NCBI GenBank assembly: GCA_037013685.1
Contig: CM072887.1
Span: 92,028,347 to 92,092,346 of the forward strand
Direction of reading: 5' to 3'
From: Acridotheres tristis
Lineage: Eukaryota > Chordata > Aves > Passeriformes > Sturnidae
Length of the DNA stretch: 64,000 bases
The translations under genes and the position numbers were made by a program. Below, one piece after another: positions 1 to 12,861 of this stretch. The notes beneath the pieces were generated by a model. It saw nothing but the letters and a program-made list of their open reading frames with translations, did not search any database and had not been told where the DNA came from. Numbering within the stretch: the first letter of the stretch is position 1; every line of letters begins with the position of its first letter.

Positions 1-135
1 GCCCCAGCGCCGGGCTGAGCCCAGCTCGGGGTGCGCGAGCAGTACCGGGAATCTGAGAGATGCATCTGTACCTAGCTCCTCCTCTGGCGTCCCTGGAAAA
101 CTGAAGCCCGACTTGAGCAGATCGCCACCCTCTTC
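1..135. promoter_or_regulatory. Right-hand edge of a CpG island (possible promoter or first exon flank)
   Basis: This stretch is clearly GC-rich and holds nine CpG dinucleotides in about 130 bases. CpG density drops to four in the next 130 bases and then to near the sparse background of the window. Unmethylated CpG islands in vertebrates usually mark promoters and first exons, so a transcription start probably lies at or left of position 1. I see no strong splice donor here (the GT sites read GTGCGC, GTACCG and GTACCT) and no convincing coding frame. Gene identity and direction cannot be told from this fragment. A GC-rich repeat is a weaker alternative. Confidence 0.55.
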
Positions 136-2216
136 TTCTGAAAAGACAGAAACAGAGTAGCTATTTAATAACTCTGATATTTTTCTACATCCAGACATAA
201 CTCTCGGCTAGTTTTTAATTCCACTCCGTGACACCTATTACCGTTCAGGACCTCTGTTAACGTGAAGCTGCTGAGAGGCTATTATCTGCAATATCTACCC
301 CTCTGTCAGTTTTTTCAAGTATTCTTCTATTAGCAATATTATTAATTACGATTATTTTAATTTTGCTAGACATTTTCAAATCACTAGTGTCATAATATTC
401 ATAAATGCCTTTTTTGTAACATCTTTTACATCGTTCTTTCCAATTTTTAAATTGTATTGCCTTTTAGCCTTCATGTAATTATTCGAGAAAAATCCTTATT
501 GTTGGCTCTCCAGCTGCACCCCTAGCACTTCCCACACATGATTCTTAGGCCACTTTTATTACCTTTTATACACAAACATTTAAATTCTGCCATTGTGAAC
601 TATGATAATGCTGTGATGATGACTTTTCCTATCAATAACATTTAATTTTTTTCCAGAGATAACTTCTGTAAGTCTGAAAGAGTATTTGAACTTAGATGAT
701 ATGTATATGCTGTATGAAAGCAGAAACCATCTGAATGGCCTGAGTGCAGATCTGAGCTACCTTGCTCATATCCCTTTCAGAGTTGCAGTTTGTTGCCTCT
801 GCATTGCCCTCTTCTCATGCTGGCATATAAACTAATTTCGGACCAGGCACCTAGTCTAGATATTTCTGTCATGGAGCTGCAAATGGAAAACTGGGTCAGT
901 AACAATTCCATGAGATGCAAGATTTGCTTCAGAATACATACATTATATTACAAAATATGTCATAAATAAGTTTCATGTATTTAGTCAATACTACATTTTT
1001 AATGTTTTTTATATTTTTCCCTATTGACCGTATTTGCTAGTGTCTCAGTGGGTGGCAATAATTGAGTATACACAGCCTTCCACTGTCCTCTTTTTTATCA
1101 TCTCTGTATGTTGCAAGATACCCTGGAAGAACTGGAAAATACATTCAACCAGCAGCTCTTGAAAGAGAGATAAAATCAGGTATTGCAGACTATGTTTTTC
1201 TGGTGCACAACCAAGGACTAATGACTTCCAAATAACTCATATCAGTTCATGCTATCATACCCTCAGGCGGACATTTCTGTAAGGTCGAACCTACTCAGAC
1301 TTTTCTTAAGAGTACCTCAATGAGATCAGCTGGTTTTTGTGGTGCACCTTACAATAGACACACAGTTTTGCTGTTTCAATGCTCCATTTAATAAACACAT
1401 GCATTTTGCATATTTTTTGGTCTTGGCTACACTTTTTATTCGTACACTGATTTTTTCCCAATTATCTCACAGCAAGCAAAATGAGTGAGCATACTCATGT
1501 GGATCTCTCAAGCAATTGTTCCAAGATTTTTGGCAATTTCTGAGGTTAAGAATATCTAATTGATAACAATGAGTTGTATAGCACAGATACTGCATAGAAA
1601 ATTAGTTCCAAGAATGTTAAGAATGCTGGATGAGCTGAGCTGTCAAATAAACATCCTGTTTATAAACTCAATTGTTAAATAAACTTAGTCTGCTAAAATA
1701 CAGCCTACAAGAGATCTCAGTAAGTGATGGATGAAAAGTCATACACAATTTAAAAAATGACTGGCATATGAATTTAAATTAAACTTCATTTGGAGAGGTA
1801 ATGGACAACTCTAATTAAATAAAAGCACAAATTAGGCAGTTTCCATGGAGACTTTGCTCACATGATCTGCCTATATTGTATAACTCATATACTTGTCCTG
1901 TGGCTGCACAGAAATCAGTTATAAGTAATGAAAGTTATAACAAAAATATTCAGAAGGATCCTTTACATTCTTGTAAGTAAGTAGATCTTACTGCTAACTT
2001 CAAAATAATGAAGATAGTTTTATATTTTTGAAAAAGCTATTGACTCTAAAAGTCTATCATGCACATATATTTAGAAACACTTACAGTGTGAATGCATAAC
2101 GTTATTTTCCCTTGCAAGAAATCAGCATCATAAAACAAATCTGCCCAAAACTAGATTAAGGTGCTAGGAGTAGGCTAGTTCAGACTAAACATTTGTAGGT
2201 GTGAAGTGTTTGAGGG
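136..2216. other. AT-rich non-coding sequence
   Basis: No open frame of note and no recognisable repeat. The first 150 bases still carry a few CpGs from the neighbouring island, then the sequence becomes plain AT-rich DNA. A near-palindromic RFX (X-box)-like site, GTTTCCATGGAGAC, lies at 1839-1852 inside a stretch with homeodomain-type TAATTA/ATTAAA words. This could be a conserved regulatory element, which only alignment can show. Confidence 0.6.
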
Positions 2217-2256
2217 AAAAAAAAAAAACAGAAAAGAAAAGAAAAAGGAAAAAAAT
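2217..2256. repeat. A-rich low-complexity tract
   Basis: A run of 12 adenines followed by AAAAG-type repeats. No retrocopied gene or SINE body is recognisable upstream on this strand, so I treat it as simple low-complexity sequence rather than the tail of a retroposon. Confidence 0.85.
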
Positions 2257-5200
2257 GTTCTTTTCTAAAATTAAAGGAAAGGTCATGCAATGAGATCTGT
2301 AAGTCAGTTTCTGACTTTGCTGTAAGCATTCCTGTTCAAATTTGAACAATCCACTTAATCTCTGTCTCCATTTCCCATTAGAATTAGGATTAAAATTAAT
2401 TTCTTTCTTGTAGCTGTACTACATTTGTTAATGTCAGTGAGCCTGTTGTTTAGAAAAGCCTATGGAGAGAACAAAGAGGTATAATGTCCTTCCTGCAGAA
2501 AAGCTGTTATATTCTGTTATAAATAGGGTCAATTACAGATATTTCAAAGGAACTTAGAATTTCTTTGTCATTCCCTTAGGTTTATGAATCTTCATGAGAA
2601 TTAAGAGTAGGCATTTGTGATTAGTTTACTTCCTAATTATGAGGACTTCTTATTTCTTTATATTTTATAAGTATGTATTCACATCACTATTTCATAATTT
2701 CTATTGTCTTTTCAAAAGGCTTTTGTCATTTCATCCCTTGAAAAGATTCAGTTTTTGTGTTCTGCACTTATGAAGCATAAATTAATCTAGAGTCTTGGTG
2801 GCTCTTGCAGTATTACACAGATAATCTTTGTACTAGATTAAACTGTACTCCATATTATTCCTTCAGCAACAGACATACATGGCCTTTGTTTCTTCAGTTT
2901 AAATTTTTCCTAGAAATTGCCATTTTTATTGTTGACCATAAAAATGAAAATCATGGCCTTCATTCATGAACACACAGCATTCATGAGCATTTCATATCTC
3001 ACAGTAACGGAGTCAGAATATAACAGCATTCTCACTCATGCTGAAATGCAAGTGTCAGAGAATGAGTGCTTTCATTTCATGTCATTCACCTTCTCTGTCT
3101 CATAGATATACAGGGACTCAATTTGCCCCTTGCTACCTAGTGGTAGGACATTCTACACCAGTAGACACAGAAGAAAGTCGTGTTCTTAGCATGAAATCCT
3201 TCAATGGGCAATGGATTGCAAACAAACAGATTATGAAAATATGATGATTTACAAGATAAGTTTTTTAACAATATATGGAACACAATTCACACACAAGGGA
3301 CACATCAATATACAAACTACTGCATCCCAGAGAGGTCTAAATAGAAAGCAAGACTTTTGCTCTGAACCTGAAACTAAAACATAGCAGGAAAAGTCTTCAC
3401 TCTTAACAGGGCTCAAAACATTGACAAAAAATTAAAGGCTCTAAATTGCAGAGAAGTTTGCTTCTTTGAAAGTTCAATGTATAGTAAAATGATGCTTTGA
3501 TCTGCATAAGTAGGAGAGCACAAACTATCACTTACATGTTGTATCTCATTTTCCTTTTTAAATATGTGATATATCTGTCATTCATTCCAGTGCAACACTG
3601 CACAAATGACACTCAAAACTGTGATAGGAACTTGTCACAGCTGAAGTTTTCCAGAATTAAGCTTGGAAACGTCAGGAGATATTGCTGAGTTGGAACCAGC
3701 TTGACACATCCAGACGGCTCATTCAACCCTGAAGCTACTGCATGCACAGCGGGAGTAGTGCCCAAGATCAAGCTGGCATGGCACAGCTTTTGTCCCCAGC
3801 ATAGGCTGGATGTGTGTCAGGAGTGTGCCCTGCTTGTGCTGTTTCATACCCTGCTAAGGAGACACTCTCTAGGAAAGCACTGCTTGGCATGGGCCAAATC
3901 TGCTCAAGGGTATGTGCTGTGGCAGGCATGAATAATCACTTTGCCCATCCTTCAAATTTTGTCATCCCAGCTTTAACCTCTGTCTGCTCTCTGAACCTGA
4001 TCTATCAGTTTAAATTCTCTTTCTTCACCTGCAAAGTCTTGCCTCTGTGCTGGCCCTCATATTTCATGCATTCATTCTACCCTTAATAATCAGGCATGCT
4101 GCTTCCATCTCCTAATTGTACTTCTTTTATAACATATCCATCCAAAAAACAGGCCCCAGTGTCAGTGGACTTGTTGCTCACATACTTTAAAAGGTTCACA
4201 TCAGCAAGACTTATAATCAATTAACTGCCTTCTCCATCACAATATAAGAGCAGAACAGAACTAGAACTGATATTGAACTTAGTTCATAGGATTTTGATTT
4301 ATTTATTATCAACCAGCTCTGGACCTCGCATCAAATTTTTTCACTGTGTTCTTTTGTTTCAGCCTGCAAGCTCTCTAAGGCAGCTGTTGTTTTTTAGTTT
4401 TTATATAGTGCCTGGTATTATAAGTCTGGCAACAAATGAGAGAAAACACAGTCCTAAAAATGTCTCAATTAAACTGCAGCTGGAATTTCATTCAATCACA
4501 TAATGACAGAATGTGTCCAGAGGATGAATATGAGACACTCACCACATCACTCTATAATCTGAGAAAACAAAATCACCTCTACCAGACTAGGGAAACTTAA
4601 AGATCTTGAAGAGAAATCTCCTGTATCTCAAGTCCTGCTATGCAATCAAAGCACTTCCTGCAGGTGGCCTTTCACCCTGGCCAAAGACATCCCCACACTG
4701 CTCAATGTATGTCATGAGAACAGAGAACTGAGAACTGGTCGTGACCTCAGGAAAAAACCAAATGTCTGCATGCCTGGGAGATGTTATGGACTCCTCGCCC
4801 CTCCTGACATCTAATTGGATTAGTTTGGACCTTTCCCGAGAGGCTAAAAACACTTCTAGAAAACTTATTCCTTTCCTCACCCAATCCTCAAGAGGTTACA
4901 TCCAATCTTTGTATTGCATCTGTAAAGCCAACTAGGCACGGTGAAGGCTCCTCCTCCGTCATGAGGTCAACTGGCATGCTCTAGCCATATCTTCTAGAAG
5001 AACAGGTTGGATCCATCCAAACTGATGGGGAATGGTCCCTTGTTCATGCTAATTCCCTAGTAAAGCCTGGGAATTACTTGGGACAGAGAAAATTAGTTGG
5101 CCAACTGTAAGACTAAGACAGGGACCTGTTTGAGCAGCATTACAAATAATCAAATTCCTATTTGTTGGGCATTGTCCTGGCACTGTTTAATTTACTACAG

Positions 5201-5474
5201 ATGCAGCCCAGGTGGCAGTATTGTCAAATACAATATTCTCATGCATTGTTCTCATAGCATGCTGATAAGCAACAAATACACAGAAGGACAGCAGGGCTGG
5301 GAAAACTCTGATTGAAATGAAAATTAAAGCTGATAGTAGCAGATTTAGGGTTATTGAGGTTTTCCTTTGCAAGAGGCCTATGTGAAAAGTACTAATAGTA
5401 AGAGGAAGTCATTGTTTAATTAAGTTGCTTTTGCTTTTCTCATCACAGCCTCCTTTTTTCTTGTTCTTGTTTTT
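2257..5474. other. Non-coding sequence, with one CpG-bearing segment
   Basis: Only short frames (90 codons or fewer), none resembling a protein family. The part from about 4620 to 5130 is richer in GC and keeps scattered CpGs, unlike its surroundings. It might be a degraded LTR or other repeat, but I do not recognise the family. The rest is ordinary AT-rich DNA. Confidence 0.55.
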
Positions 5475-5505
5475 CACACACACACAGACACACACACACA
5501 CACAG
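5475..5505. repeat. (CA)n dinucleotide microsatellite
   Basis: About 15 CA units with one interrupting G (CACAGACACA). The antisense frame across it gives a CVCV-rich peptide that is a by-product of the repeat. The copy number is modest, so it may be polymorphic. Confidence 0.95.
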
Positions 5506-5704
5506 AAATGTTCCTGGTGAATTCAGCATAGACCTTTTCATTTCAGTATGCTGGCACAAGCACTGGCCCAAAAGAATATTGCTAGAAACAGGGCAAATAC
5601 ATAGATTGCCTAAAATACCTTTCCAACTTCCTGCAACCAGCACTTAAGGGACTTCCTGAGACAGAAGTTTAATCTAGACCATCATTTTTAATAGTCACCA
5701 ATGG

Positions 5705-6190
5705 GTCTATCCTCTATGGATTTATCTAATCTTCTCTGAGTCCATTTATACTGATAGCCTCCACTGCATCCTGTGCCAATGCACCTCACAATTTAATTAT
5801 GCTTTATTTAAAAAGAATTTCCTTTTTGTTTGTTTATCAGGATGCCTGATAATTAAATTAGGTGCCTCTAGTTCTTTGGTTGTGAAAAATAATGGATCAT
5901 TGAGCCTTACTCACTATGTCTGTATAATTTATAATTGTGAAGGCCATATCCCTCCCTTAGTCCTCCCTTTTCCAAACCAAAGAATCAATCTGCTTAGTAT
6001 TTTATTATGGAAGAGCTATTCTAAAACTTTCCTTATGCTTTTCACTCTTCTCTGTTTATTTTTGTTTCTCTTTCATGCCATTTTCAGACACAGCAGCCAG
6101 AAATTCAAATGGCTTTACAGTGTGTATTTTTTTTACCGTGGTATGGTGTGGTTATGTTTTTTTTCTTCTATTTTATCTTTTAATATTTTC
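5705..6190 (-). mobile_element. Ancient CR1-clade LINE fragment (3' part of ORF2)
   Basis: Read on the minus strand, this is an old, heavily mutated CR1-type LINE. The clearest part is around 5943-5978, where the minus strand reads like the conserved LEK-R-RLRGD region near the C-terminus of CR1 ORF2. The flanking words (plus strand CATCCTGTG followed by a CACAATTTAATTATGC block, and CCTTAGTCCTCCCTTTTCCAA) match, as I recall it, a CR1 family shared by birds, crocodilians and turtles. Frames are broken by indels, so it codes for nothing. The match is clear to about 6060 and weaker beyond. Its age implies that the locus is old, single-copy DNA. Confidence 0.82.
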
Positions 6191-9100
6191 ATCTTTTCAT
6201 AACTTAGAGAATTCATTAGTCATATTAAGTTGTGCCCAAGAGAGACAATTTGTTTGCCTTTCCAAACACAAATATATATCTCTTATATATTACACAAATA
6301 AATACTGAAGTACCCCAGCCTTTTATTTCCAAAACTCTTAAAACAAACCACCCTTCACACTCCCTGAAAATCAGGACTGAGGAATTCCATTTCTCTTGCT
6401 TTCATCCAGCCTTTCCACTTTTATACATACACTTTTATATAGTTCCAGACAGCAGGACTATGAAATCAGGTGTCAGTTTTTGGAGAGAGTAGCCAGACAC
6501 ACAGCCTAATAAATTAGGGAAAGGAAGCTGGCTGTGTCCCCCAGATCCTATCTTGGAGAAAGAATAAAATAAAATATATTGCAGTGCACCACAGAAGCTG
6601 TCAGGGATCATCTTAGTCTTGGCACACATACTCCTACCTCCCAGCTTTTGGCAGCTGAAAATCATCCACAAAACACAGGCTGCCTTTGCAATATTGTGGT
6701 GACCACCTTGGAAAGCTTTGGTTCCCCACGTCAGCCTCTCCTGAGCCAGCCAGGGTCGTTTTGCTCTCTGGAAGGCTTTCTGAGCTGCCTTATCCCTTTT
6801 ACCCCAGAGATCTACAAGTTCCTCTTCCCTTCCTCACTTAAAGCACTAAATGCAAAAACATGTTGGATGATGCTGTGAAGTCTTAATGTAGAGTTACTTT
6901 AAAGTCATTCTAACACTTAAATGAATAATTCAGTTAAATAACTCTATCTTCTCATATCAAAATTAACAAGTGATTGCAAGGAAAAAAAAGTAACTCGGTG
7001 ATAAGACATTGTGTTCAAACTTAGCTCTGTGTGGTGTGCTTCAAACAGTCTATGAAATTTCTAAAAGTTATTTCTTCATGGATTTTTCATGGCTGAATGA
7101 CTATGTCAAGCCCTGAAACAGCTATTTACCCTTTATTGGTTTTCAGGATCTGCGAGAGGAATCCCAAATATTCTATAATAAAAAGTGGGAATATTAAAAA
7201 ATACAACATCTCATTATTGTGAATTATAACCCACATCCTGTGTATCCAGTAGTTCTGGATAGCCCAGAAAAATCTCTAGTTCTCCCTATAGCTCTTCAGA
7301 ATCCATTATATTTCTTTATGCAGGTAAACTGCAACAATTTCCTTTGGTACACTTTCCTCTTCCACCCACTGTGCCAACTCTTGGAAGGACTCTCAGCTAC
7401 CTCACACTGGACAATTGAGGAGGTCCAAGAAGTCTCAGAGAGGAAATAGAGAATGCATCTCAGGAGCACAGAAGGATTTTGCACAGATGTGAAGGCTTAA
7501 CTATCCTGTCAGAGAAGTAAAAAGCCCACCAAGTCTATTAAAATACCTGCAGAAATTACATGAAAACATAATTAAGAGAGTCAAAATGAGGAGGAATGCC
7601 AGAGAAAAGTGTAGGACAAAGTCCAGTAGTGAGAGAGGAGTATACAAGTCAGAAAACTTGACTTACACCCCTCCTAAATACATAAAAATTATAAATACAT
7701 AAAAATTGTCCCTGAATTGCACTGGCTTGTAATGAGGAAGCAGGATATTTCTCTTACTGGATGAGTGTAGTTATTTAGTGATCTTTCTATCTTCTGCACA
7801 TGCATGGAAATGAAAAGTAATTTAGAAAAAATAAACTGTAGATGAAATTAGCCTTTTCAATATATTTCAAAATCACTTTTAGAAAAGACATTTCTTTAAG
7901 ACTTGCCTTAAAAATGACTGAAATCTCTAATACTAGACTATGTTGACAGAACATGGGTTTTGTAACCTTTCTGTTGTCTGGTTAAAACTAGATACTCTCA
8001 CGCTATATTTTGCTTTACTCTTTGGTAAAAACCACAACCAGATACACAACAATTATTACTCGAAGGTCATGGCATTCTGATTTTACAGATTCATTTTATG
8101 GTGGGGCAAAAGGTCTGAGCAGTGTCCCTGTCTTTCAAATGTTCAATAAATAAGATATTTTATCATTAGAGAACAACTGCATTTGTTACACTGATCTACC
8201 ATGGTAGGAGACATTTAGCATGGAAAACCTTTGACCCCAATGGGATGTGAGGGCAAACTCAGCAGTTCCACTGAAAACTGAAATTAGCTATTAGTATCTG
8301 CAGCTCTGAAACCCCTCAATGAGGCCTTTGACATTGGATGATGAAGCTCTCTATAACTGGAGACAGGATGTGCTTGTGTTTTTCTCCGCGTGCAAGATTA
8401 ACAGAGAGCAGAGAGAGGGCTCAAGTATATCCATTCTTACACAAAACAATTTTGGTGAGCACTTTTGTGAACGCCTAAATGCTGGGTTAGTGAGATTGAC
8501 AGCTAGTGGGTTTTTTTATTTAGCAAATATGATTACATATTATATAATATGCAGCTTCCTTTTGGCAATTTAAGCAGATATAAAATGCAGTACCTATAAA
8601 CGAGCTTTTTTCTCTCTCAAAAATAGCAATAACCAGAACAAGTTTTCTTCCTAGAAAGAATCATGGGTCTGGAGCAGCTGTAGCAGGCAGACTGATGGAT
8701 CAGGATGCCTCATTTCTTTGCCCTATATTTTCATCGTCCTGTGGATGCTGCTGAAGTTATGCTCAGTGGCTCAGATTTAATGCGTTTTCCAGCAATTTGT
8801 TATTAGTTCCTCCCCCACCATCCCTATGCAATTGCAATGTCAGGCTTGCTCCCTCATCTAATTCCTTCCATCTCTCTCATCTTTCCCTTGTCCTGTGTCC
8901 CTCTCTTTTCCACACCCTTCATAGATATGCTTTATTTATTCTTCTTTTTCCTTTTAATCCTCCCCCTTTAGTCTTTCTTTTTTTAATCTTCTTCTTCCAT
9001 CCACATTTTAATATGACTGAGGTACAACTAATATGGCACAGGTTGAAGGTCACCTGAATATTTTGTGCATGATGCATGTATAGTCCCAACTATGTGCTTT

Positions 9101-10596
9101 CCTGAGTTATTTCTACCACCAGGTATTTAATGGAGGACTGCAAATATTTAGAAAAACCAAAGAATTTTTCCTCCTCCTTCCCATAGCAATTTTCAGCTAC
9201 AAATTATAAAATCACAGCTTAAAAATAACTTAAAATTAAAAAAATGTTAAGTGATAAGCTAAAATGAAATAAACATCTGTATTTTCAAATTAATTTTGTA
9301 CAGTTTTATCCTTTTTCACAAGTTAAAAGTGATGTCAGGCAGCACATATTCAAAGTAGAAAAATGAAACTTCTAAAAATGTCAAAATAGGGTGCTTCAAC
9401 AATTGAAAATGTCTTCCCCCTGCATATTTATTTTAAGAGGGAATTTGTTTAGAACTGACTCATAAACAGTTTCAGGAAGGTTGTGCTTTACAAAGAAAAG
9501 GATCTTGCCAACTACCTCACCACAGAGGGCTTTCTCACTAATGCATTTGTTTAACACTGCACAATGGGTGCAACCCTCCTTGGTTCCTCTCTAGTTGCTC
9601 TAGAAATTGTGTAATATATAGCAGATATTTCTGTGATTGCTTAGGATACAGACACACTGACTCATTACATTTTAAAACCAATTACAATGGGGCTGAGGTG
9701 AACCTTTCTGTTTGTTGGTTGTGACATTCAATTACAACCTGTGCAGCTGCTGGGTTATTTGGATTTTCCCTACGACACAAACAGAAATGAAGTTGAAGGA
9801 GAATCAATTTTCTGTGTGGCCAGTGAAAACAGAAAGCAAAATGATAAGCTGTCTTTTGTGGGATGGGCAGAATCAATATTTAGGACGTTGTAAAAAGTAT
9901 ACAGATGCTTGGCCAGTTCCTAGTCTTAAAGTTCACTGCATTGTACTTGTAAAAAGATGAATTTTTAATATAATTTCTCAAGCATAGACTTTTCATTGAA
10001 GCACTTGGGGAGTCTGGGCACCCTTGTCTTCCTCTCCTTGGTGAGGAGGAGTGGGCAGCTCTAGACTGATCTCTGTCCAGCCCATTTCCCCAGGGTTTAA
10101 GAAAAGTGAAGTGTTGCCAGTCTCATCACCTCCACCCTCAAATGAGGATGCAAAATGACATTAAGCCAGACTGTCATGATTACTTAAAAAGGAACTGAGA
10201 AACTGAACACAAATATTTGCTCTCAGCAAAGGTGCTATTTGTTCAGGTGCCCTCACTAGCTGTGGTTATGTTTGTAGCTGCTACTCTGGCAGAGGTACAA
10301 CCTAAATTTCTTCCACATTTAAGTGCTGCTAGTCCTACTTGAGCCACAAAGTAAAATAGTTTCCAGACCTTGCTCACTACAAGAATTTGTCTTTGAGGAC
10401 TGTGTGTGGGCAACTACCCATGCAGAGCCAAGGTCACTGACATTATCCACATGGACTCTTTCTACTTCTGTATCTGCAAGGCACTAAAGGTACTTTGCAC
10501 AGATGTTCACCCGGCCTTTCCCTGCCCTGGCAATGATACATGATCAGAAATATATCCAACTTGCTCTTTGGAAGAACTCACACAACTGAAAAATTT
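6191..10596. other. AT-rich non-coding sequence
   Basis: No gene, RNA or repeat that I can name. Open frames are at most about 100 codons and look random. A pyrimidine-rich stretch at about 8860-9005 (CTTT/CCTT-rich) gives artificial leucine/phenylalanine/serine-rich frames. A GC-richer piece near 10005-10140 looks different from its surroundings, but I could not assign it. Confidence 0.55.
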
Positions 10597-10624
10597 AACA
10601 ACAACAACCAACCAAACAAACAAA
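10597..10624. repeat. (AAC)n/(CAAA)n simple repeat
   Basis: A short run of ACA triplets passing into CAAC and CAAA tetramers. It is low-complexity and probably arose by slippage. Confidence 0.85.
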
Positions 10625-12828
10625 CTCAACAGGTTTAATAATAGCAGCTTAGATAACTTGATCAGGTTTGGTTGGTTTAATGTGCTTAAGAATATCAGCT
10701 CTGCTGAAGTAACCATCCATCTGACTGCAAGATAAGTCAAATCAGTCAAACTGTAGCCTGTAAGGTAAAAGTACCTGGAATTAGATCATGTCTGCCAATA
10801 GCACAGTGTAAAGAATGTCAGTTACCAAGGGTCAGCAGATATATGGAAACTTAATAAACTACTGCAACACATTTGTGTGGCAGGGCCCTTACTTTGATCT
10901 GTCTATCACAGACACAAAAAATATAGGAAAGTAACACATCATTCAGTTTACAGTTATATTTGGGCAATTTCAGTACCTTGAACATAATATCTTTTAATTG
11001 CAATCCATTTTTTACCACAGTCTTACTCTAATAGCTGTTCAGGACACCCACAGACATTTGCTGGGATGTTACAGTCATGCAGTATTTCAGCTATGCCTGT
11101 ATTTTCAAGGGAAGGAGGAGAAGGCTTGTGTAAGGGTCTTCAAGCTCAAATTACACATAGAAACCAAATGATTACTGTTAGGCTCATTTTGCTTCTCCAT
11201 ATCTTTGTTTATTCAAGGCCATAAATAGGGGCACCAGAAAGGCCAGTAGCCTAAAATGAGATATTGAGACTTCTTTTTCTGATGCAATGTTCAAATCAAG
11301 CCCAGGCTGGTAGTGACAAACTCCTTGGCTGAAAATGAATTAGCAAATTCTGTGAATTCCCACAAGAGAGTCATACCATCATGACAAAACTTTCATCTCT
11401 GTTGACTCAGAATGAAAGGGCAAGAGGAATAAAACAACCTTTCAGCTTCTTACCCCATCAGTCAATTCACATCAGTACATCTAAGATAGTACAAGGAATC
11501 TTGCTTCCAGGTACCCATTATTCACCCATGCAAGTGGATGTAGTTCCTGTGCTGTCATTCTGGTAGCTCTTAAGGACGCTTGTGAGTTTTAAGAATGCAA
11601 AGATGGTTTTGTTCTATGGAAATCCATGAGTAAGGCCTCTACAATTTTAGTAATTTGGTCTCTCAGTAATGGGATTTAAAATGGGTTTAAATCAGTGCTT
11701 ATTTTCTGCTCTTTCAGGACAATGGCAGTGATTAGTAGTAATGTTTGACTTCCACTTTCATTTTTTTAATGCAGCTGTAATACTGTCTACATTTGGCTGC
11801 TGCTTTAATGATTACTAATGACTTTATTTTGAAAGTAATATTATTTTTTGTATTCATTCTCCAGCCTCTGAGCAAAAAGCTAATTTGAGTCAAATTATGA
11901 AGTCTCTGCATACAAGACCTTCCGTTGGTTTAACTTTATTTGGAGTCAGTCCACAAGAAAACGGCAAAGGCACTGAAAGCACACCATGTATTTAAAGGTG
12001 GCAGAAAGAATATGACTGTGTGAAAGTGGAAGCTAAAAATAAGTAAGAAAAAGATGCCATACTGACAAGAAACATATATCAATGACTTTCTAGCCATGAG
12101 TTCCAGCACTGAAAGCATTTAATGGGTTAAGTTTCACTGCTGCACCCTCATTTCTTATATGTAGAATCATCTCCCATCACATCCATACAGACAATCACCT
12201 ATGGCAGCACTGATGGTTGTGCTCTATGCAGTCCCTTAATTAAAATGTAAGTTTTGAGCATGCCTTATGCATCCCTTTCTTTTGGATTTCCTGAGGAATT
12301 TTTATTGACTTACTACTTGCTGGATAAGTAAATTTTGGAAGAGAGTGTTGTTGGGGGTTTTGTTGTTGTTTTTCTTCCTTTTTTCACTTATTATGCCCAT
12401 TCTCAAAAAATATCAACTCCTTGAGACCTAAATTTCTTTGCAAGAATGTATCAATTTTGATGAAGGTTTCCTCTTCCAGTCAAAGAGAGAAGGAAATCTG
12501 CCTTGGAAGAACTTGCTAATTTTGATATTGATTCAGCCTAGAAGAAGCAGCTGTCAGCTGTTACTTTATCTGGGTCAGGTTTGGTGTTAGAAAACAAATC
12601 CCTCACTTTGATCAACCACTCAAAGTATCTTTGTGTTCTGGACTTGATATTTTTTAGTTTTTTTTGTTGGACCTATTAAAACTAATTTAAATGGTTAAAT
12701 GTTTGTTAAGACAGAGGGAGGATGATTCACCATGCCAAAACATAAAAGTTTCAGTTTCTGATGGGTCTGTCTGGGATGAAGCTTGCTTTCTTCATGTCAG
12801 CCCAATGAAGGAGGAAGAGGAAGGATGT
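10625..12828. other. AT-rich non-coding sequence
   Basis: No recognisable gene, RNA or transposon. Short open frames on both strands (about 80 codons or fewer) have no domain-like features. A GTT-rich patch (TGTTGTTGGGGGTTTTGTTGTTG) sits near 12347-12370. Confidence 0.55.
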
Positions 12829-12861
12829 TTGTGGTTATGGCAATAACCACAATATGTGGTT
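12829..12861. promoter_or_regulatory. Hairpin with three RUNX-type motifs
   Basis: TGTGGTTAT (12830-12838) and its exact reverse complement ATAACCACA (12843-12851) are separated by four bases. One further T-A pair outside makes a 10-bp stem. A third TGTGGTT lies at 12855-12861. TGTGGTT is the core recognised by RUNX transcription factors, so this is three sites within 32 bases in mixed orientation. The motif cluster is seen directly. Function as an enhancer is inference, and such a short motif also occurs by chance. Confidence 0.35.

Noticed and set aside
5876..6492. Three overlapping plus-strand frames of 77-108 codons
   Set aside because: The first two lie mainly antisense to the ancient CR1 fragment and are rich in F/L/S, as expected from T-rich DNA. 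The third has no domain or start context.
8797..9057. 86-codon plus frame rich in L, F, S and P
   Set aside because: Produced by a CT-rich low-complexity stretch, with no domain and no supporting signals.
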